Notes under the pieces: generated by a model | Databases searched by the model: none | What the model was told of the DNA's origin: nothing | The model's input: only the letters and a program-made list of their open reading frames with translations | Made by a program: the position numbers and the translations under genes | Assembly: GCA_948470475.1 (NCBI GenBank) | Contig: OX419342.1 | Location: 6,193,496 to 6,257,495 of the forward strand | Reading direction: 5' to 3' | DNA length: 64,000 bases | Source of the DNA: Galaxea fascicularis | Lineage: Eukaryota > Cnidaria > Anthozoa > Scleractinia > Euphylliidae | Part shown: positions 21,524 to 34,231 of the stretch, in pieces | How the letters are laid out: every line of letters starts with the position of its first letter | Numbering within the stretch: the first letter of the stretch is position 1

Positions 21524-24500
21524 TGGGCATACATATCCCTGGTGAATATTTAGATTGTTGACTGGGGTACTCCTTGGCAACAATTTAAAAGAAAGCTTTG
21601 ATAAGAATTGCTCTTTAGAGTTAAAACCTTTAGACATAAAATATATTTAAACGAGAATTCAATAAGCACACCCGCTTGTGGGCAACAATCATATTATTTT
21701 AATCATTTGTATAAATTTGTAGGCATGACAATTTTTTGAACCTTAACATGCGCTTTCGTCACTTGACTAACGCTCTTTGCGTGATTAAAATTTAAAATTG
21801 TCAAAACTTGTCCAACAGGTTTAAGCTCATTAAGCCACCAATTGGCCCACCTTTGAGTGACGTACGTTTAACATCTTGTGAAAGCGAGGTCGACGCAAGC
21901 CCTTTCATACAAAATGAGTTTAATTTGCATTTGAATAAAAACAACATAGCCACGTAAGAAGCTCGGTGGTTGGCCTAGCTTTCAAATGCGAATAAAAGGC
22001 TTCTCCAAATCAAACCATCAGACTAAAGCTCACTTTAATGTTGTTTCGTCTAGTATCATGATTCAGATCCACGGTCATAAAAACACAAAATAGGAAACAT
22101 CTAGAAAACGAGCCTATTAACCACAGACTCATTTTCATCTTTTTTGTTCGTTTGGCTTTTACTTTCTGGTCATAAATACACAAAGGGGAACTCTTTTAAT
22201 ACTCACTTAAATGCTGAGCTGGCAATTAAAATTAGCTTTTAATTTAGCCTCACGCGCATTATTTTGGTCAAGGTTCACTTTCACTATCATAAAAAAAAAA
22301 AACACCACACACACACGCACAACAAAGTCAGTTTGCCGAGATTAATTTTTTTTAGATTTTTTGTGCACGAAAAGTGTAAAAGTATCAAATCTGCAACTGA
22401 AACACAATCGAAAAATCACAGGAGAGAGAGAGCTACTACTTTGCAGTAAGTACGAGTTTATTTTGGTGTGACAGTCACTAATCCTTTTCTTTCTGATGAA
22501 ATGATAATTTGCGTGAAAAAACCTGGAAACGGTTAAATATATTGCACGAATAATGTTGATTGCTTTGAGGTTCCAAGAATGATACAAATTTCACCTTGGC
22601 AGGTGAAATTCGATCCACTAACAGGTATTTCCAGCGTCTGAATCGAATTCCCTTTCTAAATCGACGATCACAGGAGATGGAGAAACGATGAAATGGACTG
22701 AGTACAATAATACAAAAATTTATGATCTTCTTCAAGTCAAAGTCATCACATTGAAGTCATTTCAACAATCATTGACCATTCATCGCCTTTTTTCAAACAG
22801 TAATATAGGCTTACTCCATTTCCGCAATTATTCTTTTAAGGGAGCCTTTGACAGATTTTTTTTGCCAGATATTCTGGTAAATTTCCAGCAGACACAGCAG
22901 CAAATTTACAGTCTGAACCACCAAAGGAATAATGTTTGACACGTTGTCGAATTTCTATACAAGCTTTTGGCTACGGGCCACAGAAGGCAACATGATCACT
23001 CAAACCTTATTCAATAATGACAAGTAGAATACATGTATTGGAAGAAGTAATTTCATGAATTGCATGGATGAATTTTCAAGAAGAAATTTCTTATCATAGT
23101 GATACAGCTATCGCGATATGAGCTTAGAACAACTGTATGTACAGTAGCATCAGCACGGTACAGGAATACATTTTTAATGCAAGATTTTCCTTGTTAAATC
23201 AGTCAGAAAAGAGCTGGTTTTGTTCATTATAACAGGACTATCGCGAGCGACCACCTTTAATTCAGAAAACGCAAGGATTAAGATAAAAAGTAAAAAGTTA
23301 TGTAAACTTGTTACTGAGAAAGGCACACACCGACCGAAAGAATTTAACTATCCAAGGGAATTTCCAATGCAGGTGGGACATTTAATGCAAGGTTTGAATA
23401 TTAGAGAAAAAGACATTCTCAGAACGACTTGGCACTGAATCGTAGGACAATTAGGACTCTGAAGGAAACGTTATCAATCGCGGAAGTATAATTGGAAATA
23501 GTCGATAAAAGACTTCCGCACTGGCCCACACACGAGTTATGAATGCATTACCTAACTCAAAATTAATGATTGGATGCTTGCTGGAGCATGCATTTAAACC
23601 ATTCCGTTCCTACCAGCTCCTTTTGTAGCAAAAAGCATTAGTTATATGAATAGTTCAGTTAAAGTAACCTTTGACACTGCCTTCTTCAAAATTCAGGAAA
23701 AAATTTATGCGCATGGGATGTCATAATGGCCCCTTATGTGGTAGGATTGGTGCGATTTACATAATATTCACCTGCATTATCAATAAAAGCGACGTAAAAA
23801 TTGTTTAGTAAACACTAACGATTGTTTCAGTCGGCTCGGTTTGGATGTAGTCATTCAATATAGGTAGTCCACGAAAGCAAAAGAGTAGTTATTGGTAGTA
23901 AGATAATTGCACACTGCTCGACAGATTCATATTTTGGTCTCAAGCTGAGTCTAAAAATGATCACTCCTGGCTTTGCTTTGGTCCAAATTGTCCTTGTCGT
24001 TTGTGAAATCCATTGGAAGCCACTACATCCATAGAGCTGACACAGCAAGGGTAAGCGATAACAACAATGTGATTGCTATGTTTACGTGAGTACATTTATT
24101 CTCTTCTCACCATTATAGGCAACTGAATTTGCAAATGGCCCAGAGACTTTCTATCGCCCTATTTCGTGTATTGAAAATTACTCCAGTCTTCGTAATTCAA
24201 CGCATACATGCTGGGAGGTTTTTCAGTATCGAAATCTTGAAGGAATCACCTCTACTTAAATTAGAAATAAAAATCATTTCAACTGAAAAATACGTGGGTT
24301 GTTAACCTGTCTCACGAGGTATATGTGATACATATTTGTACCCTGTGTCAGCCCGAGCAGTCAGAAGTGCTACATACGCCTGGTCTGAATAATCCACAAG
24401 TAATTTGTGAACGTCACATCAACGAAGTGAACGTCTTTTGGAGTCCTGTTTCCCGTTATATAGAAGATGAAGCCGCTGAAAAAAACACCGCAAAGAATCG

Positions 24501-24813
24501 ATTCCAATCGACCGAAAAATCACACAGGCCCGCCACAAAAAATACAGTTCAGGTGAGAAGTCGTAAAGCTTTTACCCTCATAATCCTTACATTTTTCGCA
24601 ATATTACGTAATTATTTTTATTGTGGTGCCCACCAGATTCTGTGTTGTAACACCTGTGGCACGTTGTTCTTTGGCTCCTGATATGTACAGTTCTCCGACT
24701 TGACTAATTCTAATGCTAAATTGCCAAATGGTGTCGGTTTGGTATCTGAATCAGGCAATATGATTAAAATAAACTATGAAATGTTAATAAAGTTTCTACA
24801 AAGTCTCCTTGGA
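21524..24813. other. Non-coding stretch
   Basis: About 3.3 kb without a supported gene. A short CA-rich run occurs at 22290-22320. Open frames (22264-22449, 22688-22939, 23220-23438, 24325-24681) lack recognised domains; the last, 118 aa, has a CxxC-rich C-terminus but no partner exon that I could identify. Confidence 0.4.
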
Positions 24814-25157
24814 GGAGCAGGGTTGGTGCAGTGGTGAGAGCACTCGCCTTCCACCAATATGTCCCGGGTTCCCTGATTCCCGGACCAGTGGTAATAAGTG
24901 GGCCGAGTTTGTTGGTTCTCGACTCTGCTCCGAGAGGTTTTTCTCCGGGCACTCCAGTTTTCCCCTCTCTCCAAAAACCAACATTTGATTTGATTTAGTT
25001 TGAATTAAAAATTGTAAAGAATTTAGAATTATAAAGATTTCGAATTGTAAAACATGTCATTGTAAGGCGCATTTGATCATATTCACATGCTAATTTGCAC
25101 CTAATAAGTAATAAAATATTGTTATTATTATTATTATCATCATCATCATCATCATAG
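24814..25157 (+). mobile_element. tRNA-derived SINE, full-length copy
   Basis: The head has an A-box-like phrase (TTGGTGCAGTGGTGAGAGC) and a disturbed B box (GGGTTCCCTGATTCC), then a conserved body (TCTGCTCCGAGAGG and CCCCTCTCTCCAAAAACC, ATTTGATTTGATTTAG). The 3' tail ends in ATT and ATC triplet repeats (about 25120-25157). A second, truncated copy of the same body lies at 25698-25918. From memory the family is common in anthozoan genomes. Confidence 0.8.
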
Positions 25158-25697
25158 CGGAACTATAAAAAAAAGAAACATGAAGTTTGAGAAAATCAAT
25201 CTCCACTACTTATTACGTAACGAGTAGCTTCAATCAGAGATATTATATCAGATTATATCCGTAAAAGTTTATAGCTGTACAGCCGGGAGATAACGGTAAC
25301 AAAAAAAGAGAGATAAGATATAATAACCTCAAATGGTGCTGTGTTGAAATATAGCCGTTTTCGCATAGGTTTTATTTTATTTTATTTCCTTTTATTCATA
25401 ACTTAGGCACTCGCATCACATGGCGATGTCTAAACTTTTTTTATCTTTTTTTCCATTCCGACCGTTGAACGAGTGAGCTAATACTTTGGTAAGTAAATAT
25501 ACCGTCAGTGATTTGATAAGTTTCTCACTTCCTTTTGAATGGGTCAATTGCAGTCAACGCGTTTCATTCTTGAATGGCACAAAAGGCGACAATTTATTGT
25601 GGCTAATGTCAGTGAGCTAAGAAACTATTATGGCTTCAGCTGCTATATTTACTTTGGTTAGCTCTTTTTTAAGTCTCCCAATTTTACAAGTTTCGTT

Positions 25698-25918
25698 TAT
25701 CCGAGAGGTTTTTCACTGGGTACTCGTTTTTCCCCTCTCTCCAAAAACCAACATTTGATTTGATTTGGTTTGATTTGAGAATTGTAAAGATTTCGAATTG
25801 TAAAGCTTATTATTGTAAGGCGCATTTGATCATATTCACATGCTAATTTGCAACCTAATAAGTAATAAAATATTATTACTATAATTCTTCTTCTTCTTCT
25901 TATTATTATTATTATTAT
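25698..25918 (+). mobile_element. 5'-truncated SINE of the same family
   Basis: From 'ccgagaggtttttcactggg' on, this copies the body of the 24814 SINE (ccaaaaaccaacatttgatt .. aaggcgcatttgatcatatt), ending in CTT and ATT triplet repeats. The tRNA-like head is missing, as expected for 5' truncation in reverse transcription. Confidence 0.78.
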
Positions 25919-26480
25919 TTAGTGTGAAATTAGTTTCGTATTTCCAAAACTATTTTGCATATCTTTATCCTTTTTTTCTGGAACGTTCTCAACAAAAGTG
26001 TAGCCTTGAGGCAAAGCAGTAATTGACAAAAATTTCTAAACCCAGCGGCTTCTTTGAAAGATCTTTCTGGTGTTAAGTACCGGATTTAAATTCTTAAAAG
26101 AATACCAAGTTCAATTTCATTAAAGTTCGGCTTTCATTTCGGAAGTCGATTACATTGAAACTGAAAATATTTCCAGGCGGGTGGAGTTGCGCTGTTCACA
26201 TCGAAACTTCGAAGATCTTTCAAATAACGGGAGTTATTACAACGGATCTAATTTCGAAAATAAATCATCGATCGACAATGCTTTACTATTTCAGTGCTTT
26301 AGAATATTAATGCACACTATTTTAGCCTTCCCATAATTCCATGCGTATCGTTTGTCTTACACTTCAGTAACGTTCCTTCAATTATTTGTACATAGAGCGG
26401 TATCAGTTTGGCCTTGAAATGTTATTACTTGGAAATAGAATCGCAAGAACAAGTATGTTGGCAAATAGCAATTTGACTGG

Positions 26481-26926
26481 TTTAAGGCCGCCGCACACAA
26501 GCCAATTTTTGTCGTAGAACTGCAGATTTTTTTGTCGGCGTCGAATGGGGCTAAAATTTGACGGGCAATCAGCTTGACGCACACTAGCCGAATTTTGTCG
26601 CGACTATCCGCGTTGAGGCTTAAGGCCGAGCCATCCAAAATTAAGATGCGCCTATTCCACTGACGCGGCGAAAATTGAAAATTCAAGTGACCCTCATGAC
26701 GTTTCCTAATTGGTTGCGGCGCGCGCGAGCCCCGACAAATTTTCTTGGTTTACCGCACACTAGCCAACAACGCCCGACAAGACGTTTTGGGATCTAGTGT
26801 TGTCAGATGTCACCCGACAAGCCCCGATCTTAATTGCCACAGACTTGTCTAAATTCACCGCGCACTAGCCGACAAGTGAACATTTTTCGGCCGACAAAAA
26901 ATCGATTAGTGTGCGGCAGCCTTTAG
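26481..26926. mobile_element. MITE with GCCGCACAC termini
   Basis: The left end is TTTAAGGCCGCCGCACAC and the right end reads in reverse complement CTAAAGGCTGCCGCACAC. Internally 'cgcacactagcc' and 'cgacaa' phrases recur (26579, 26756, 26864). It has no coding capacity. The terminal block is shared in style with the elements at 33591-33857 and 42495-42787. Confidence 0.65.
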
Positions 26927-28005
26927 CCAACAGACAAGCTCGCGTGTGTTTTCTAATTGGTCAGCGAACACGTCCGCCGTGTTCCCCAGGCTTTTGATCT
27001 GGTATGCGAAAACATTCTAGAAATCAATCGATAGCTTGCTTTTCGTTAAAAGCCTGTTATGATTACGCAACTCGATTGAGCAATCCAACAATTCAACGAA
27101 ACTGATCGATCTCTCCAACCGAGCTTTGCGATTTCGGGCTCCAATATGTAGTCGTTTTCAAACTAGTGGCCATTTAACGCGAGTGGAGCAGAGCTTGCCA
27201 CAAATTTTGTCACAATCAACATCTTATATACTGCTGCGAGGGAAAAACGAAGGGCGGGGAGAAGAAATCGAGCGAGGCTCCGCTAAAATTGCAGCGTTTG
27301 CTCCTCGCTCGCCACATATATCCGACAGCGTGAAACAGGCGTCCAGTGCGCTCTGTAATACTTATTAACTTTATATTTTACCATTGTTATTTTAAGACGA
27401 AAATTGTTTTCATTTAACTTTTTCCATTCGGTATAACGTTTCGCAACCATAACAAATGTGCATGATGCTGAGACAGGCTAAATGTGAAAAGCTGTCGATA
27501 GTAATATATGTCGAGTAAAATTAAGTTTTCTATTGCGCTTTCGTCAACAGACGCTTTTAGCAGATACATGAAAGTTAACATCTAACTCTGGAACACTCAA
27601 TATGAGAAAGGTAACGCACTGTTTGAATTAAAATTGTTTGTTGCTTTCAAATTTCAGATAAAATAGTGCGATGTGTATGATCTCATGGACCAATCCAATC
27701 TGAAGTACCGGTATAACTTTCTGGCTTTATGTTACCAAACCAAAATACTACAATAAAAGGAGAAACCTGCATGCCACTATTGATCCAATATTATGAATTT
27801 CTAGCATCAGACACCTCTCGTGCCAAATCGCTGGACTAGAATTTTACTAGATGATTTTCTTCGCATTTCGTTCAAATCTTTGTACTTTTTTCGTTGGTAA
27901 AAACCTTCATTTGGGTGGCTAACCTGCAGTTTAAAAGCGAAGGAAAGTAAGGTATTTTCTAAATGAGGACAATAATAAAGAACTCAGTTATCTTTTATTA
28001 CTACG
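26927..28005. other. Non-coding stretch
   Basis: No supported gene or repeat; the frame at 27126-27368 has no recognisable domain. Confidence 0.4.
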
Positions 28006-28285
28006 GTTTTCAATAACATGCGAACTCTGAGGTTCAAAAGCTAACTGACGTTTGCGCTTTTCGCTGCCGTCAATCATCTTAGCGGACCTCATCGGAAACA
28101 GAAGTTTACTTCAACGAGTTCAATAGGTCATGGTTTGTGATTGGTGATTGGTGGATTTCGATCCGTTTTGTGTGTTTCTGAATTTCAAGGTTCGTTCCTT
28201 GTGATCGAAATTATGATTGACGGCAGCGAAAAACGTAATTGTAAGGAGACAGTTTTGAACCTCAGAGTTCGCGTGTTTTTGAAAA
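28006..28285. repeat. Inverted repeat, arms about 73 bp
   Basis: The arm 28006-28078 (..GCGAACTCTGAGGTTCAAAA .. GCTGCCGTCAATCAT) matches in reverse complement 28211-28285 with scattered changes. The 130-bp centre has no evident function. It is immediately followed by a second, short hairpin. Confidence 0.65.
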
Positions 28286-28298
28286 GCGCAGTAACTTC

Positions 28299-28338
28299 AT
28301 TTGTACCATCCTTCAGCCTGAAGTATGGTACAAATGGA
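28299..28338. repeat. Short near-perfect hairpin
   Basis: ATTTGTACCATCCTTCAG is followed at once by CTGAAGTATGGTACAAAT: 18-base arms with one mismatch and almost no loop. It could be the end of an unrecognised element or a structured RNA if transcribed. Confidence 0.55.
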
Positions 28339-29902
28339 GTCAATAAAAGATGACATGTACAGTAAGCGAAATATAATGCATCTACGACATCCGACGTCTT
28401 TCAAGCAACAAATGAAATTGCAAACGTACGTCCTCGTGTCGAGGCGTGGCTCTGAAGAAGTGACGCTTGACAGATTTGAGGAATTTATTAACATCAAATG
28501 ACAATTCAGTTTTAATGGTCTCTCAGGGTGAATTAAAACACACGTGTTCTGTTGTCAATAACACTAACGATAAATGATTATATATAGTAGGAAACATAGC
28601 GTCAAGGACCCTCCTCCCTTCAGGAACTGAATTACGAATGCTATTGCAGCCTTAAATCACTCAAAACAGTTGCAGTGGCTCGCGTGTTATATGCGTGTTC
28701 GATAGGAAGCGGAATAACAATTTTTTCGGACTTTGAGGAAGTAAATTTGTTTCTTTTGTGGTGAACTTCTTTTTCTAGCGGCGGAATATTGAACATAAGG
28801 TTATCAGTTTTTATTGCTTTGTACAGTTATGGAAGCGCTTGTTGCATAAGCTTTGGCAAATTTTCATTTGATTTATCTAAAAGCCTACCGTAACATTCTT
28901 AATTTGTTTTTATTAAGAATGTTGTATCCACTGCTTCAGACCGCAGGTTTTCTTTAAAAGGGGGTTAATAACTCACTTAAGTCTATGGAGAATGATTGAC
29001 TAATGACCGGTACTAAAATAACTTAAAAGGCGGCGTGCTATATTTGGGGAAATTAATCGTATTCTCTTCAGTGCGTTTGCCACACTCTCCATGACAAATA
29101 GATTTTAAAAGAAATTGAAGGCGTTCTTATAATTCATCTTCAATTAAAAACAGATTTATGATAATTAATGCCCTTTTAAAGATAGCGATCAATATCCACG
29201 GTTGATGATCACCTTGTCTTTGATTCATTAGTGATGTTTTTGCGTCTGTACTAATTTGGGAACGAAAGATCACATGGTGTCTAGAGAGCTGAAACACTGG
29301 ACCCTTATGCTGTAACCAATGTAAATTTATCCACGTTATCGACTATATCGTATTGTCTACCTTGTAACATTGCACGGCTCAAAGAAACCAAGGTGAGAAA
29401 ACAGACTCAAAGGTTTAGTTTGGGAAACTGAGGAAATCAAACAGCGTTATTTGAAGGTATGCTGGTGAGTAAAATGAGGTTTCGTTAACATTTCTTAGGA
29501 AGTAACTTATAACTCAGCAATTAATTGTAAACTGGAACCGTAAGTCAAAATGACACTACGATGCCTTTTAAAAAGACATAGGTAGATAATTTCATGGCGA
29601 CTGTCTCGCTTTCTTCGGGTCAAAACATAACAAACACCTTTCTCCTGTATTGGTTATATTTTTCGTCGCCAACGGTATCAAATTAAATTTACTTGATTTT
29701 CCTGAGCAAAATTGGTCAAAGTGATTTACCTTCCAAGTCATTTATGACACAACAGAAAACCTTTTCCGATATTTCAAGTTGTCAGCTAAAAGTTTGGAAT
29801 ATTTATAGTTTCCATGCACGATATAGTAGTTAAAGAAATCTTGGTCATTATGGTTTGATGATGTCATTCACTCCGTAAGTGGGAAAATAAGCTTACAAGG
29901 GC
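28339..29902. other. Non-coding stretch
   Basis: No supported gene on either strand. Confidence 0.4.
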
Positions 29903-30472
29903 TACTTAAAGTCTCTATAGCCCCAAACATTTTTTCGCTAAAATGAATCTTTGCATCTACCAAATCTTGACCTTTTTATAGGCTTTAAAACTGAGCATCG
30001 TTTGTTTCACGACCGAGTCTGAAGGGGCATAGGTCTATTCTTTGCTTGGCATTACTACCATTTTCGAGCTAGCGTGAACGGCAGAAATTTCCGTGTTGTT
30101 ACACTCTCAAAACATTCAAGTTTGTCTAGGCGGATCTGTCAAAATGTGACATATTCAAGCTAAAAAACATGAAAGTTTGTCTGGACAAACTTGAATGTTT
30201 TGAGCGTGTAACAACGCGGAAAAATGTTTGCCATTCACGCTAGCTCGAAAATGGTCGTAACTCCTTGTAAAGAAACATGCAAAGTAGATTGTGACGTCAA
30301 ATCAGGAATAGACTCACTCCCCTTCTGACTTTTTCGTGAAACAAACGATGCGTGGTTTTCGTAAGTTTTGAAGCCTATAAAAGGGCTGGATTTATTAGCC
30401 GCAACGAGTTTCGAACATGTGCAAAGATTTATTTTAGTGAAAAAATGTTTTGGGGTTATAGGCACTTTAAGA
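29903..30472. repeat. Large foldback element
   Basis: The left arm (29903-30128) and the right arm (30184-30472) are imperfect inverted copies, e.g. 'ccattttcgagctagcgtga' against 'tcacgctagctcgaaaatgg' and 'acaaacttgaatgttttgag' on the right against its complement on the left. The loop is about 55 bp. The right arm has extra sequence that the left lacks. It abuts a Penelope fragment that begins near 30490. Confidence 0.72.
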
Positions 30473-30489
30473 TTTTTTAGAGTGTTACT

Positions 30490-31255
30490 AAAAATGATCA
30501 CAGTTGTAACGAAATTTTCAGAAACAACACGACACTTTTTAAAAACATGTTTCGACAGAAACTTCTGTCATTTTCAGTTTAAATCAGTACAAAGTACAGA
30601 GTTGAATATGTAGTGTGAAACAAAATGCTAATTAAGTGTAAGAACAAAAGGAACCATGGCAATGTAAATTATTGCAGAGAAAGTTTTAAATTAACATGAT
30701 AAAGTTGATGATTAAGTGTAGGTTTTTCCCATTGAATATGAATGGCTTCTTTTATCTTGAGTTGGAAGGTGGTGGAAGCGTGATCTAGGATGCTAAAACA
30801 GTCACTAGAGCATAAAGTACGGCAATGTTCAGAATTTTGTAAATGTTTAAAAATATGCGAGGTCCTATCACTGAACATGTGCTCACGTACGCGCGTGGAA
30901 AAATGCCGGGTGGTTTCGCCGACATAGCAGGCACTACAGCCCGCACACAAAAACTTATATACCACACCCGCACGGAGCCCACGAGGGCTAGGATCCTTTA
31001 CATTAAACAAGTTACCGATTTTAAATGATGAGAAAACTAGCTTAATATCAATGTTATTACAATAGCGTTTAGCAAAGTGGCGAACTTTTTTCTGCGTGAT
31101 AATAGAGAAAGGACCAGTGTAAGGTAATTTAAAGTAAAATGTATATGTAGTGTCAGAGACAGAAACCGGGGGATTACAGTCTTGGCGAGTAAGTGTGAGG
31201 TAGTGATTAATCATGTTTTCAACCAGATGAACTGGAAATAAATTCTTCTGAAGTC
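30490..31255 (-). mobile_element. Penelope-like element fragment with GIY-YIG domain
   Basis: The minus-strand frame (31214 down to 30669, readable from about 31255) carries CAGCSACYVGETTRHFSTR followed by REHM. The phrase YVGETTR..STRVREH is the mark of the GIY-YIG nuclease domain found at the C-terminus of EN+ Penelope-like retroelements. Upstream residues (ending ..FVHL/VENMINHY region) fit the end of the reverse transcriptase, but its catalytic core is missing. The 3' non-coding tail runs to about 30490 and is closely repeated at 40836-41110. It is a 5'-truncated copy. Confidence 0.82.
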
Positions 31256-31263
31256 AGCAGTTG

Positions 31264-31345
31264 CGAAAAGAACATTCAAAGCCATGACCATTGAAACACC
31301 GGTGTAATGCTCTACCAACTGGGAGCTGGTCATTTTGTTGGCACG
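31264..31345 (-). mobile_element. tRNA-like SINE head fragment
   Basis: On the minus strand, 'gaccagctcccagttggtag' followed by 'agcattacaccggtg' is an A-box-like tRNA head of a type seen in coral SINEs. The B box and tail are not present, so this is a broken copy. Confidence 0.5.
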
Positions 31346-32254
31346 TCAACCCCCGAGTACTGAAGTAGTAAGCGAATGTGAATATATGACCACCATACAT
31401 TCAGCCGTGAACTGCAGATTAGTCCTCGAGAAAGATGCAATTTTCTCTCAAAATAAATATGGCCGTAGACATGAAGATTGATCTGCAGAGCGATTATGCT
31501 ATCTTTATGAAATTATCATCACAAAGGTGAAAATAATATTGGCTCGAATTCCTTGTGAGACGAGTGCATCAAAATATCAAAACATCCCTGAACCCGCACA
31601 AATCTACGTAATAATATAACACTTTTGACCAGGCTGTTGGCGTCACCGAACTCGATCTGTCATGCCTGTCGGCTTGACCTTTTTATTTTGTTACGCGCAA
31701 GAGCGGTTTGCACGATTAGAAAAATATTTGAGAGAGAAAATAGACAAAACGCAAAGCACGCCGGCAGAAAGCAAAGTTTTGAACGAAGAAACAACTCTAA
31801 ATTAAGTAAAATTGTATTGCATTACAGACCACGTGTGCGCTCGCTTACAAAAGCTCAAGCTGGTTAATTACTGAGTAACTGAGCTGTTACCTTGTTTTCT
31901 TGCTTTCATTTGCGAGCTGACGATCGAAATCACTCTCCTGATCATTGCAATTTCCTTCATTGTTACTTCCTTCTTCATCTAGCAATGCTAGAACTCTACT
32001 CGGGATACAAACCGCAACTGCTTTGCCAAAGTAACTGGCGAAGCCATATTTGTTCTTTCGAAGCGAGGTTTGAAAAGTAGGACATATAAACCGTATTGAA
32101 GTGTCTTATCTCATATATTTGAGGGAAAACTGGGAATATTTCAAATAAAAGCGAGAGAAGTTGAAACGCGAATTTTGATTGCTTTTTTTTTCTTTTGATT
32201 AAAGGGCCAATTAATGTTCAGGGCTTGTTTTAATTTGGGGCATGTACTAAAACC
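31346..32254. other. Non-coding stretch
   Basis: No supported gene. Open frames at 31625-31867 and 31892-32080 have no known domain. Confidence 0.4.
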
Positions 32255-32365
32255 TGAAACACCGAAACGAAACCACCGGAACGAAACCACTGGAACGAAA
32301 CCACCGGAACAACCGGAACGAAACCACTGGAACGAAACCAACGGAACCACCGAAACAGCGTTACC
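32255..32365. repeat. Minisatellite, 14-15 bp GGAACGAAACCAC units
   Basis: About seven imperfect tandem copies of 'accaccggaacgaa' occur, with one unit shortened. The array has no long open frame on the + strand. On the minus strand it reads as a low-complexity VPVVSFRW-type repeat, which is a by-product of the array. Confidence 0.85.
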
Positions 32366-33590
32366 CACCGGAACAATCACAAAATACTGAAAACTGGGGT
32401 GGTCACAAAAGGCTACGAAACTGATTTGACGATACTGGGCTCAGTTCAAGAAACCTGATTAACTGGGATACTCGATGAAGGCCCGCTTCGGCGAATGCAA
32501 TATTATTTGCACAACAAAATTACAAAATTGCACGAGCCCGTAGTCTTTGACAAATTTACTCGTGCTTCTTTATTCCAAATTGCACTCTAACTCATGTGTT
32601 TACCTATACTTACAATATACATGAAAAAATTCGAGTATGAAGTGCCGGAAGATCTTATTGCAGACAGGAATCGAGCATTCTCACTCGAGAAAACGTTTTT
32701 TCGAAGTTTCCACACAAAATGTTCGTCATCAGTTTGCGTTAAATCATTGGCTTAGAAAATTTTCTATTGTCTTTCAGCCAATCAATATCCAGAATTTAGA
32801 TGTGTAAATTGCACTGAATTACACTTTTTTTTCTCAGCCGATCAGAATTGAGTGATTTTTTCATGTATATTTTTAGACTCCGTAATAACCCCTCAGTGAC
32901 CAACCGAGCTCGAGGGCGGTAATGGAGAATATTGGCCTGAGATCGTAGCAGTACGGAGCTAGAGGTCCGTACAGAAAAGACCGAGGGTCAATATTTCCAA
33001 GTATGGCTCGAGCAAGCTAGGTTAGTACTAGTTTATTTTATGGCACTCGGACCAAACTTGTTTATTTTTGAAAAGCACTTCCGGTCACTTGAATTCAAAT
33101 TGAATTCAAATTGCTTCCGCCGTGACGTGTTCTTGAGGCGGCGAGCAACCCAGAATAAGCTTCCACAAGTTTGAAAACAAATTTATTGAACGTTACAGCG
33201 GTAAATCGTGCTGAATATAAACAAGACTTCAAGAACGTGGGCTTTCAATTCTTTGACCCTTCATCTCATTACCTTCCATGCAGCGGAGAAGAGTTTTCAC
33301 TGATATCAGTAGCCGCATTCTTATTTGTGTTTTCACTTTTCTGTTTGTTTATAAAATCGTCTATGGCCTCTTGGCTTTCAGTTCGCGGATGCCAGTTTCG
33401 GAGGTTTCCAGATCCAGTTTAAGTATAATTCGCTTGGTGAATGTTATTCGTCTTCTTCGTCCATGTTGTCACCAGTCCCCTTTTGGGTAGTTTCTTTGCG
33501 AAGAATGAGAGTATCTGAGGTTTTCCTTTCGCAGAGTTTATGTTGCAAATTTTGAATTTACCGGAGTTCGATAAGAAAAATACTCGGCTT
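32366..33590. other. Non-coding stretch with a weak inverted pair
   Basis: No supported gene. A weak inverted pair (about 32618 'atacatgaaaaaattcgagt' and about 32850 'tgagtgattttttcatgtat') may bound a degenerate element. The phrase 'tcaattctgattggc' recurs in another repeat near 58975. Confidence 0.4.
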
Positions 33591-33857
33591 AAGCCCGCCG
33601 CACACTTGAGGAAAGACCTGAGCAAAATTCCTCGCGAGGCAGTTAGCTCAGCCGTTTCCTCACGTGTGCGGCAAATTTGCGGTGAGAAATTCGCCTCGCG
33701 AGGCGATAAAAAAATATCAAACATGTTTGAAATTTTCCTCATCGCCTCGCGAGGCGAATTTCTCACCGCAAATTTGCCGCACACGTGAGGAAACGGCTGA
33801 GCTAACTGCCTCGCGAGGAATTTTGCTCAGCTCTTTCCTCAAGTGTGCGGCGGGCTT
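33591..33857. mobile_element. Near-perfect palindromic MITE
   Basis: AAGCCCGCCGCACACTTGAG at the left mirrors the right end, and the complementarity extends along almost the whole 267 bp, with the centre near 33723. Each arm contains the self-complementary core CCTCGCGAGG three times. Because the unit is a palindrome, both strands code for nearly the same open frames, which are artefacts. Termini resemble those of 26481-26926. Confidence 0.85.
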
Positions 33858-34055
33858 TATGACCTTTTCCGTGAAAATAGTCCGTATGGCAAAATCCCGA
33901 CCAAGAGAGAGCCAATAAGAACACTCGGAAAACTCAAGACTTTGCCATATAATTATTATCTTGCGAAATCGCGCGAAATATCGACAAACTAAGGTGATTT
34001 TCCGCAAGATTGAACAGGATAACTGTTATACTTAGTCCTGATGAAGGACAATATT

Positions 34056-34231
34056 CAGGGGCGGATCTAGGAGGAGGGTGCAGGAGGTGCGCACCCCCCG
34101 CCCCCGAGATGACCTGCGGCTTTCTAATACAACTGGTATTCTGCAAAAAAAGAAAAAAAAACTATGTGGTTTCAGTTACGCCATTCCTTAGTGGTGCACC
34201 CCCTCCTAAAAAAATCCTGGATCCGCCCCTG
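34056..34231. mobile_element. MITE with CAGGGGCGGATC termini
   Basis: The left end CAGGGGCGGATCTAGGAGG and the right end (reverse complement CAGGGGCGGATCCAGGAT) are inverted. ATATT is directly repeated on both flanks (34051-34055 and 34232-34236). This terminal sequence is widespread in animal MITEs. No coding capacity. Confidence 0.75.

Noticed and set aside
24325..24681. 118-aa frame with CxxC-type C-terminus
   Set aside because: No recognised domain and no convincing partner exon; may be chance.
33419..34007. Overlapping frames on both strands with the same peptides
   Set aside because: They arise because the MITE at 33591-33857 is a palindrome.
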